Source: Streptomyces sp. SID13726
GTDB taxonomy: Bacteria; Actinomycetota; Actinomycetes; Streptomycetales; Streptomycetaceae
Direction of reading: 5' to 3'
Assembly (NCBI RefSeq): GCF_010548375.1
Contig: NZ_JAAGLY010000026.1
Span: 1-64,000 of the forward strand
DNA: 64,000 nt
Below are positions 52,138 through 59,447 of this stretch, piece after piece. The notes beneath the pieces are model-generated. The model did no database searches, was not told where the DNA came from, and saw only the letters and a list, made by a program, of their open reading frames with translations. The position numbers were made by a program, and so were the translations under genes. Position 1 is the stretch's first letter, and each line of letters opens with the position of its first letter.

Positions 52138-54287
52138 CGACGCGCACGCCGGAGCATGCGGGCGGTCAACTGGCGTCGGGGACGCTGGACTCAGAGGCGC
52201 TGGCGTCGGGGACACCGGCCTCAGAGGCACTGGCCGCAGAGATACCGGCCTCAGAGGCACCGGCTTCAGAGGCACCGGCCTCAGCGGACCGCGACTCCGC
52301 CGACGCCGCCGACGCGCTCCTCGTCCGGCTTCAGGCGCTGCGCGACCGGGTCGCCCTGCTCGTGGAGCACCGGTCCGCCGGGGACCCCACGGCCGGGGAC
52401 CCGCTGCGCGGGCTGTATCTGCCGGAGGAGGCGGTACGGCATCTGCTGCGGCCGGTGGAGCCGCCGGACCCGGACGCCCTGCCCGCACTCGCCGAGCAAC
52501 CGCACGACCGACTGGCGGAGTTGTGCGCGCGGCTCGGACTCACCGAGCTGGACGCGGCGCTGCTGCTCATCGCCGTCGCCCCCGACCTGGACCGCGGCTT
52601 CGAGCCGCTGTACGGCTATCTCAACGACGACGTCAGCCGCCGCCGGGCCACCGTCTCGCTCGCCCTCGACCTGCTCGGCGCACCCCTGCACTCCCCCGGC
52701 GCCCGGGCCCGGCTGCACCCCACGGCCCCGCTGTGCCGGCTCGGACTGCTGACCGTGGAGGAGCCCGAACGCCCCTTCCCCAGCCGTTCGTTGCGCGTCC
52801 CGGACCGGCTGGTGGCCCATCTGCTGGGCGACGACACCCCCGACGCGGCACTCGCCGGTCACCTCCATCCGCTGCCCGCGCCGACACGGTCGTACGACGG
52901 CCAGGAGCCGTTGCCCGACGGCGGGTTCGCCCACTTCACGGACCGGCTGGCCGCGCGGCTGAGCGCCGGTGTCCCGCTGGTCGTCTACCTCCGTGAGCGC
53001 CGCGAGGGCGACGGGCTCGCCTGCGCCGCCGCCGCGCTGCACACCGCCGGGGTCCCCGCCGTGCGTTTCTCGGGCCCCGGCGACCGGGTCCCGGACCTGC
53101 TGCGGGAGGCACGGCTGGGCGGGCTCGCGGTCGTCGTCACCGGGCTGCCCGAGCAACCCGCCGAGCTGGTCCGGGAGTTGGGGGACACGACGGACGTCCC
53201 GGTACTGATCGCGGGTCCGCGCCCCTACGACCCGCACTGGTGCGACCGGGACCCGCTCGCGCTGGACGTGCCCCCGCAGCACACGGGCGCGCTGCGCGCC
53301 TGGTCGGCCGCGCTGGGCGAGGAGCCGGACTTCGACCTGGCGGCCACGGTCGCCCCGTACCACCTGCCCGGTGACCGCATCGCCCGTGCCGCCCACGCGG
53401 CCCGGAGTCTCGCGCGCTTCGACGGGACCCCGCTCTCACCCGTCCATCTGCGTCTCGCCGCCCGCCAGCAGTCCGCCTCGGGCCTCGAACAGCACGCCCG
53501 GCGGATTCGGCCGGACGTCGGCTGGGACGATCTGGTGCTGCCCGAGCGGCCCTTGACGCAGCTGCACGAACTGGCGCTGCGCGCCCGGCACCGGGACCGG
53601 GTCCTCGGCGACTGGCGGCTCAGCGCGGGCGGCGGGCGGGGCCGGGGTGTGCTCGGTCTGTTCGCCGGCGAGTCGGGGACGGGCAAGACCCTGTCCGCCG
53701 AGGTGGTGGCCGCCGAACTGGGCCTGGATCTCTATGTGGTCCAGCTGTCGTCGGTGGTCGACAAGTACGTCGGCGAGACCGAGAAGAACCTGGAGCGCAT
53801 CTTCACCGAGGCCGACCGTACCGACGCGGTGCTCCTCTTCGACGAGGCCGACGCCGTGTTCGGGAAGCGGTCCGAGGTGAAGGACTCGCACGACCGGTAC
53901 GCCAACATGGAGAGCGCGTATCTGCTCCAGCGGCTGGAGTCCTTCGACGGGATCGCCCTGCTCACCACCAACCTGCGCGCCAACATCGACGAGGCCTTCA
54001 CCCGCCGTCTCGACCTGGTGGTGGACTTCCCGTTCCCGGACGCCGGGCAGCGGATCGCGCTGTGGCGGCACAGCCTGACCCATGTGCCCTGTGTGCCGGA
54101 CGTCCGACTCGACTCCGTGGCGGCCGACTTCGAGCTGGCGGGCGGTTCGATCCGCAGCGCCGTGGTGACGGCCGCGTATCTCGCCGCCGGCCGGGACGAC
54201 CTCGTCACGGGCGCCGACCTGCTGGAGGGCGCCCGCCGCGAGTACCGCAAGGCGGGCCGGCTGGTGCCGGGTGAGGGCACCTGGTGA
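52134..54287 (+). CDS. eCIS AAA+ ATPase (Pvc15/Afp15-like)
   Basis: 717 residues. Residues 10-50 are tandem Ser/Glu/Ala/Pro repeats. A winged-helix-like middle domain (about 60-470, LYLPEEAVRHLLRPVEPP...) precedes a C-terminal AAA+ domain with Walker A GLFAGESGTGKTLSAEVVA (about 507-525), Walker B AVLLFDEADAVFGKRSE (about 565-581), sensor 1 LLTTNLRANID and Arg finger AFTRRLDLVVDFPFPD. Afp15/Pvc15 ATPases are essential for particle assembly or cargo loading in known eCIS, and the order DUF4255-AAA+ is characteristic. Overlap with the DUF4255 gene suggests a stoichiometric link. Confidence 0.94.
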   Translation: MTTRTPEHAGGQLASGTLDSEALASGTPASEALAAEIPASEAPASEAPASADRDSADAADALLVRLQALRDRVALLVEHRSAGDPTAGDPLRGLYLPEEAVRHLLRPVEPPDPDALPALAEQPHDRLAELCARLGLTELDAALLLIAVAPDLDRGFEPLYGYLNDDVSRRRATVSLALDLLGAPLHSPGARARLHPTAPLCRLGLLTVEEPERPFPSRSLRVPDRLVAHLLGDDTPDAALAGHLHPLPAPTRSYDGQEPLPDGGFAHFTDRLAARLSAGVPLVVYLRERREGDGLACAAAALHTAGVPAVRFSGPGDRVPDLLREARLGGLAVVVTGLPEQPAELVRELGDTTDVPVLIAGPRPYDPHWCDRDPLALDVPPQHTGALRAWSAALGEEPDFDLAATVAPYHLPGDRIARAAHAARSLARFDGTPLSPVHLRLAARQQSASGLEQHARRIRPDVGWDDLVLPERPLTQLHELALRARHRDRVLGDWRLSAGGGRGRGVLGLFAGESGTGKTLSAEVVAAELGLDLYVVQLSSVVDKYVGETEKNLERIFTEADRTDAVLLFDEADAVFGKRSEVKDSHDRYANMESAYLLQRLESFDGIALLTTNLRANIDEAFTRRLDLVVDFPFPDAGQRIALWRHSLTHVPCVPDVRLDSVAADFELAGGSIRSAVVTAAYLAAGRDDLVTGADLLEGARREYRKAGRLVPGEGTW
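52171..52284. repeat. 30-bp tandem repeats in the ATPase N-terminus
   Basis: About 3.8 copies of a 30-bp unit (starts 52171, 52201, 52231, 52261) encode the residues SGTLDSEALA, SGTPASEALA, AEIPASEAPA and so on. In-frame expansion or contraction is possible. Confidence 0.88.
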
Positions 54288-54299
54288 CCGGCCCCGCCG

Positions 54300-55721
54300 T
54301 CAGCCCTGCTGGGGGTGGATGACCAGCCACTCCTGGTCGTCGTCGTTGGAGCAGTCGAACAGAGTGAGGTCGGTGTCGTCGCCGCCGGTGCTGTAACCGG
54401 CCACGTCGAGGCACTTGTTGTCGCTGGCGAAGTTGCGGATCCAGTAGGCGCCGCTCTCCTGCTTCTCGATCCACCACAGCTGGTTGTCGGCCTTGGTGCC
54501 GTCGCAGGTGTACTCCGTGATCGGCGAACGGACGGGCTCCGCCCCGTAGTTGGGCAGATCCATGCAGAGCTGGTCCTTGACGTTGCGGATCTGGAAGAGG
54601 GCCGTGCCGCCGGGTCCGTCCTTGGCGTACTTCACTTCCAGGTTCCACAGCTGGTTGTCGTTGTCGGTGCCGTCGCAGGTGAACTCGCGCACGGGCCCAT
54701 TGATCGTGCCCTGGTCGTAGCCGGGGATGTCCGCGCACTTCTTGGTGGTGGGGTTGCGCAGCAGCACGTTCGTCGCGGGTACGACGGGCTTCGGCGTCTT
54801 CTTCTTCGGCGGGGCCGAGGCACCACCGCCACCGCCGGACCCGCCGTCCGTGCCGCCGCTTTTCTGGTCGGTCTGCACGGACGGGGAGGGCGCCGGTGCG
54901 GCGGGCGAGAGAACCGGGCTGGCCGAAGGGGAGGGCGACAGCGCCACCCCCGCCTCGGTGGTCTCCTCGGTGGCGCCGCTGATCACCGCGGGTTTCTGGG
55001 CGATCCACAGCATGACGAAGGTGATGGTGAGGGCGAGGAGGACACCGAAGAAGGTGGCCAGCCAGCGGGGCAGGAACCCTCGCTGGATGTAAGTCCCTTC
55101 CACGGGAAGGGGGTTGACGCCGGATCGCAGCACGTTCAGCGTGAACGGACGCTGCTCCTTCGACCCGAACCAGATGATCTGCCGCGGCTTCAGCGTCGTC
55201 CGCACGAACGCCGCACGCCCCGGCTCGATCTGCACACTGCCCGGATGGATCTCGTACGCCAGCTGGTCACCGTTGTCACTCCCGCTGATCGACGCGGTGA
55301 GCTTGGTGTTGCCGAGGTTGTCCACAGCCAGCCTCGGCCGTCCCCGGAAACGCCCCTTCACGGTCGGGGGCACCAACTCCGCCCGGACCTCCGTGAACGG
55401 AGTGATCGTCAGATTCCCCTCCGGGACCGTCGTCGCCTCCGGATGCTCCGTCGGCGTGATCCGCACCGCGTACGGGTTCGGACCCGCCACCGCGTCCGGC
55501 GAACGCGGCGGAGCGAACGTCAGCTCCACCGCGCCGGTGGTGTCCGGGTACAGGCGCAGGGAGGGTGGTTCGACCGTCGTCCACGGTGCGAGGGGCCCCA
55601 CCGGTTCGAAGCGGTACTCGTCCACCACGTCACCGGTGTTGCGCAGCCGCAACCGCACCGTCGTACTGCCACCCGGGTCCACGGTCGCGGAGGCGGGTTC
55701 CAGGGAAGTCCAGAGAGTCAC
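54300..55721 (-). CDS. CisA-like membrane protein with C-terminal ricin-B lectin domain
   Basis: 473 residues from a GTG at 55719-55721. Residues 1-215 are two Ig/NEW3-like beta domains on the cytoplasmic side (no signal peptide). A single transmembrane helix is at about 219-241 (RWLATFFGVLLALTITFVMLWIA). A Pro/Ser/Gly/Lys linker runs to about 315. A ricin-type beta-trefoil follows (about 316-473) with repeated Q-W motifs: DNDNQLWNLEVK, KADNQLWWIEKQ, DDDQEWLVIH. Type II topology puts the lectin outside. The architecture resembles the Streptomyces CIS membrane adaptor CisA as I recall it. It shares its first ~250 residues almost exactly with the upstream gene, 4 bp away. Confidence 0.85.
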   Translation of the reverse strand: MTLWTSLEPASATVDPGGSTTVRLRLRNTGDVVDEYRFEPVGPLAPWTTVEPPSLRLYPDTTGAVELTFAPPRSPDAVAGPNPYAVRITPTEHPEATTVPEGNLTITPFTEVRAELVPPTVKGRFRGRPRLAVDNLGNTKLTASISGSDNGDQLAYEIHPGSVQIEPGRAAFVRTTLKPRQIIWFGSKEQRPFTLNVLRSGVNPLPVEGTYIQRGFLPRWLATFFGVLLALTITFVMLWIAQKPAVISGATEETTEAGVALSPSPSASPVLSPAAPAPSPSVQTDQKSGGTDGGSGGGGGASAPPKKKTPKPVVPATNVLLRNPTTKKCADIPGYDQGTINGPVREFTCDGTDNDNQLWNLEVKYAKDGPGGTALFQIRNVKDQLCMDLPNYGAEPVRSPITEYTCDGTKADNQLWWIEKQESGAYWIRNFASDNKCLDVAGYSTGGDDTDLTLFDCSNDDDQEWLVIHPQQG

Positions 55722-57144
55722 GGCCTCACACCGTCAGCTTGATGGCTTCGATGAAGCGGGAGTTGTCGAAGTTGCCGGCGGTGTTGAGGTCGGGGCGCGC
55801 GTTGTTGCAGACCTGGTCGCTCCACTCCTTGTAGCGGACCTTGACCGAGTTGCAGGCCTGACCGGAGCCGACGTTGTAGACGAAGGTCACCAGGTACGGC
55901 GCGTCCGCCTTCGAGCTGCCGATGTAGTTGTCCCTGCCGTCCGCCTTGATCGCCGTCCAGCTCGGCAGCCATTTGCCCTGGCCGTTGGTCGAGTCGGGGT
56001 CGTAGACCATGGCGGTGCCCGCGGAGCCCTGGACGCCGTACACCGCCACGTTGAGCGCCGTGATGGACCTGCCCTGACCGGCCGTGCCGCTCATCGTGCC
56101 GTCGCACACCGGCTTCTGCCAGCCCTTGCCGTCGACGAACGCCCGGTAGCAGATGTGCCGTCCGCCGGGGTCGTTCACGGCCAGGCGGTTCACCGCGGTC
56201 GCCGCCGTGTCGGCCTTGGGCTTGGCGGTCACCGTGGGCGTGGCACCGCCTCCGCCTCCGCCCCCTCCCGAGTCCCCCGAGTCGGCGGACGGGGCGGCGC
56301 TGGTCGCGACCGGAGCGGGGGCCGGCGGCAGGGCCGGGGTGGCACTCGGAGAGGCGCTGGGGGCGAGGGTGGCACCGGCGGCCGTCTCCTCAGTGGCGCC
56401 GCTGATCACCGTGGGCTTGTGGGCGATCCACAGCATGACGAAGGTGATGGTGAGGGCGAGGAGGACACCGAAGAAGGTGGCCAGCCAGCGGGGCAGGAAG
56501 CCTCGCTGGATGTAAGTCCCTTCCACGGGAAGGGGGTTGACGCCGGATCGCAGCACGTTCAGCGTGAACGGACGCTGCTCCTTCGACCCGAACCAGATGA
56601 TCTGCCGCGGCTTCAGCGTCGTCCGCACGAACGCGGCCCGACCCGGCTCGATCTGCACACTGCCCGGATGGATCTCGTACGCCAGCTGGTCGCCGTTGTC
56701 GCTACCGCTGATCGACGCGGTGAGCTTGGTGTTGCCGAGGTTGTCCACGGCCAGCCTCGGCCGTCCCCGGAAACGCCCCTTCACGGTCGGGGGGACGAGT
56801 TCCGCCCGGACCTCCGTGAACGGAGTGATGGTGAGGTTCCCCTCCGGGACCGTCGTCGCCTCCGGATGCTCCGTCGGCGTGATCCGCACCGCGTACGGGT
56901 TCGGTCCGGCCGCCGCATCCGGTGTGCGCGGCGGGGAGAACGTCAGGTCGACCGTCCCCGTCGTCCCCGGGAACAACCGCAGTGTCGGCGGCTCCACCGT
57001 CGTCCACGGCGCGATCGGTCCCACCGGTTCGAAGCGGTACTCGTCCACCACGTCACCGGTGTTGCGCAGCCGCAACCGCACCGTCGTACTGCCACCCGGG
57101 TCCACGGTCGCGGAGGCGGGTTCCAGGGAAGTCCAGAGGCTCAC
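54960..57144. repeat. Long direct repeat: 54960-55721 versus 56383-57144
   Basis: About 760 bp (first ~254 codons of each CisA-like gene) are near-identical, including long stretches with no change; differences are mostly at third positions. The homology stops just after the transmembrane helix, where linkers and C-terminal domains diverge. Confidence 0.9.
55726..57144 (-). CDS. CisA-like membrane protein with C-terminal ChW-like domain
   Basis: 472 residues from a GTG at 57142-57144. The N-terminal beta domains and transmembrane helix (about 219-241, identical but for a few residues) match the neighbour at 54300-55721. After a different Ala/Pro/Ser/Gly linker (about 255-315), the exported C-terminal domain is unrelated: YRAFVDGKGWQKPVCDG, TMSGTAGQGRSITALNVAVYG resembles the ChW (clostridial hydrophobic-W) fold, and CNSVKVRYKEWSDQVCNN has a Cys pair. 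It is the first gene of the two-gene minus-strand operon. It probably offers a second surface-binding specificity to the same anchor. Confidence 0.85.
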   Translation of the reverse strand: MSLWTSLEPASATVDPGGSTTVRLRLRNTGDVVDEYRFEPVGPIAPWTTVEPPTLRLFPGTTGTVDLTFSPPRTPDAAAGPNPYAVRITPTEHPEATTVPEGNLTITPFTEVRAELVPPTVKGRFRGRPRLAVDNLGNTKLTASISGSDNGDQLAYEIHPGSVQIEPGRAAFVRTTLKPRQIIWFGSKEQRPFTLNVLRSGVNPLPVEGTYIQRGFLPRWLATFFGVLLALTITFVMLWIAHKPTVISGATEETAAGATLAPSASPSATPALPPAPAPVATSAAPSADSGDSGGGGGGGGATPTVTAKPKADTAATAVNRLAVNDPGGRHICYRAFVDGKGWQKPVCDGTMSGTAGQGRSITALNVAVYGVQGSAGTAMVYDPDSTNGQGKWLPSWTAIKADGRDNYIGSSKADAPYLVTFVYNVGSGQACNSVKVRYKEWSDQVCNNARPDLNTAGNFDNSRFIEAIKLTV

Positions 57145-57367
57145 CCGGCCACGCTAGGGATCCGCCGACGCGCCGTCAGGAGTCTTCCGTGCACAGCTCG
57201 CTGCCCTTCGGGTCACCGCGTGACGGGCCCCGGCAGGCTCCGCACGGGTCGCGCAACGACGTCTGCCCGTTCGGCCGCGCGACTCTGACCTCGCGTACCT
57301 GGCGGCGGCCGGGCGTCCCGGATATCGAGGAGTAGCCCCACCGCGTTCCCGCCCAGGAAGAGGTTGC

Positions 57368-58525
57368 ATGCACGCCCAGGACGGCACAAGAGCCACGGAG
57401 CAACGAGCCGGACGCACACCGGTGAAGCCGCCTCGCGGGACGACGCCGCCCCGTCCCGTCCCGGCGGGGGTCGACCCCCGGTCCTGGGGTGCCGCGAACC
57501 CCGCCGCCATGGGCCTGATCCAGGGCGCGGCCGGGAACACGGTCGCCACCGCCATGGTCCAGCGGACACAGACCGCCCAGGAGACGACGGCCGGGCCGCG
57601 GTCGCCCTCCTACGAGCAGACCGTCGCCGAGTACCTCGCGGCCGGCGGGCCTGCGAAGCTGTACCGGTCGATCCGGATCGAGTCGCAGGTCAAGCGCCGC
57701 CAGGACCGGTCGACCATCACGGCTTCGGCCGAAGGGAACCTGGGCGAGGGGATCTCGGCGCCCAGGGAGGTGGCACGGATCTACCAGACCCTCAGGCAGT
57801 GGCCCGAGGGCAAGGACATCGAACCCGTGGACTCCGGCGCGACGTTCACCGTGGCTCACCATGTGGCGGGCGACAACTACGGCACGCAGTACATCTCGTG
57901 CACGCCGAGCCGCGAGCGGGCCACCTCCTACTCCAAGTACAACTTCAAGGCCGGTCCCGTCGAGAACCTGGAAGGACAGCTGAGGCCGCGTCTGGTGCGG
58001 CACTGGGCTCCCGTGATCGAGATCGACGTGAGCAGGCTCGGCTCCGGGAGCCGGCTGGTGAACCTCGGCGACCCCGGCATCCACGGGCAGACGAACCTCG
58101 CGGAGACGTCGGAGATCGGCTCCATGGCCACCAACGACCAGGAAGTGCTCATCAAGGGGACGATCGCCGCGGGCGCGATCACGCACGTGTACGGCGTCGA
58201 GGACGCGATCAGGGAGATGGACCTCGACGCCCGCAGGCAGCTCATCGAGAGTGAGTTCTCCTACGGCCGCCGGGAGACCAACCGGGAGGAGTGGGACGCG
58301 CTGCACCGGCGGAACGTCCCCGAGCATCTCCAGCAGTACTTCCAGCACCTCCAGGAGGAGCCCGAGGAGTCCGCCGCCGCACCCTCGGCCGCGAGCAGGC
58401 GTCGTCCGGCGCCGCCGTCACCGACTCTGCCGGAGGAGGCGTCCGAGCCCGCCGCGAGCAAGCCGGCGAAGAAGAAAAAGAAGCCGAACAAGAATCTGCT
58501 GAGCTTCGACATGGACGACGAATAA
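57368..58525 (+). CDS. Candidate eCIS effector with enterotoxin-A-like ADP-ribosyltransferase motifs
   Basis: 385 residues. Residues 1-46 are Pro/Arg-rich. Residues 47-66 read AAMGLIQGAAGNTVATAMVQ, the leader shared with the giant and DUF4157 proteins. A globular domain (about 80-300) shows the R-S-E ART order: R100 in KLYRSI, YISCTPS at 175-181 (S-T-S position), and NDQEVLIKGTIAAGAITHVYG at 256-276, which parallels EQEV-GGIPYSQIYG of cholera/LT toxins with E259 as the catalytic Glu and D257 in place of the second Glu. The last 50 residues are Pro/Ala-rich with a Lys run (PAKKKKKPNKN, 366-376). There is no signal peptide. Activity is inference. Confidence 0.7.
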   Translation: MHAQDGTRATEQRAGRTPVKPPRGTTPPRPVPAGVDPRSWGAANPAAMGLIQGAAGNTVATAMVQRTQTAQETTAGPRSPSYEQTVAEYLAAGGPAKLYRSIRIESQVKRRQDRSTITASAEGNLGEGISAPREVARIYQTLRQWPEGKDIEPVDSGATFTVAHHVAGDNYGTQYISCTPSRERATSYSKYNFKAGPVENLEGQLRPRLVRHWAPVIEIDVSRLGSGSRLVNLGDPGIHGQTNLAETSEIGSMATNDQEVLIKGTIAAGAITHVYGVEDAIREMDLDARRQLIESEFSYGRRETNREEWDALHRRNVPEHLQQYFQHLQEEPEESAAAPSAASRRRPAPPSPTLPEEASEPAASKPAKKKKKPNKNLLSFDMDDE

Positions 58526-58569
58526 GTCGTCGGGCGCCGGTGCCCGTGCCGGCGGTCGGTGTCGTGGGG

Positions 58570-59202
58570 TCAGGCGATGTCGCCCAGATCGGGGGCCTGG
58601 CCCTGGGCCATCCGGCGGCCGTTGTCGCCGGCCCTGCGCTCGAAGGGGTCGCCGGGATCGGAGACCCGCGCGCCCGAACCGTCGTCGGCGCCGGCCACCG
58701 GACCGGTGCTCTGCTGATGGACGTGGTCGATCTCGTGGAACAACGTCTCGTCGTCCACGCCCTGTTCACCCACCACGATGTCGGACCCTGTGGTGTAGGC
58801 ACGGGCGCCGTACTCCAGCGCCGACCGCTGCGCGACCGGCCCGGAGTGCACCCGCACATGGGCGAAGCTCATGCCGTAGGCCTGCTCCGCCTTGGACCGG
58901 ATGTGCCCCGCCAGCGGGCTGCCCGGCGAGCTGATCGCGTCGTACACCGAGGAGCGGCGCTGGACGGCGGGGCCGTCGGCCTCGTTCGGTACGGCGTCCC
59001 GCTGGACGGCCTCCCGCTGCACGGCCGAAGCGGTGTGGCCGCAGTCGGGGCCGTGCTCGTGCCGTGCCTCCTCGATCGCCCGGGTCACGGCGGCGTTGCC
59101 CGCGGCCCGTTGCAGGGTGAGCAGCGGGGGCACCGGAGTGGCGGACCGGACGGGGGCCGGGGTGCGGTCGGCGGACGAACGGTTCTCTTCGTGTGCGCGC
59201 AT
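58570..59202 (-). CDS. DUF4157 protein, eCIS-associated putative zinc protease
   Basis: 210 residues from the ATG at 59200-59202; an upstream in-frame extension looks like non-coding DNA. Residues 30-42 are LQRAAGNAAVTRA, then AVQREAVQRDAV and PAVQRRSS. The DUF4157 core (about 86-165) ends with the metalloprotease motif LFHEIDHVHQQS (HExxH at 156-160), with FAHVRVHSGPVAQRSALEYGARAYTTGSDIVVG just before it as in all DUF4157 proteins. DUF4157 proteins are frequent in eCIS loci and can act as cargo-related proteases or toxin parts (literature recalled). It lies opposite to and divergent from the sheath gene. Confidence 0.88.
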   Translation of the reverse strand: MRAHEENRSSADRTPAPVRSATPVPPLLTLQRAAGNAAVTRAIEEARHEHGPDCGHTASAVQREAVQRDAVPNEADGPAVQRRSSVYDAISSPGSPLAGHIRSKAEQAYGMSFAHVRVHSGPVAQRSALEYGARAYTTGSDIVVGEQGVDDETLFHEIDHVHQQSTGPVAGADDGSGARVSDPGDPFERRAGDNGRRMAQGQAPDLGDIA

Positions 59203-59275
59203 GGGCCTTCCCGGTCGCGGGGCGGGACGTCTGCTTCCTGGGATAACGCGCGGGGCGCTCGGGCGGAAGGTCCGA

Positions 59276-59338
59276 AAGGGCAGTCCTGCGGGCGCACCCC
59301 GCGGCCGTCGAGGCGTGGGCGCACGGCGAACTGCCCTT
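59276..59338. promoter_or_regulatory. Inverted repeat in the DUF4157-sheath divergent promoter region
   Basis: AAGGGCAGT (59276-59284) recurs inverted as ACTGCCCTT (59330-59338), separated by 45 bp, in the 245-bp gap between the divergent DUF4157 and sheath genes. It could be a dimeric regulator site shared by both; otherwise I see nothing in the gap. Confidence 0.45.
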
Positions 59339-59447
59339 GTGGGCACAGAGATTGCCCCCACCGAGGCACCCCAGGACGTTTCCCGGGCGGTTGCGCGCGC
59401 GGGAACGTGGGAGGCGTTCCTGTCTCGTACCCCGAGGAGAGCAGAGC

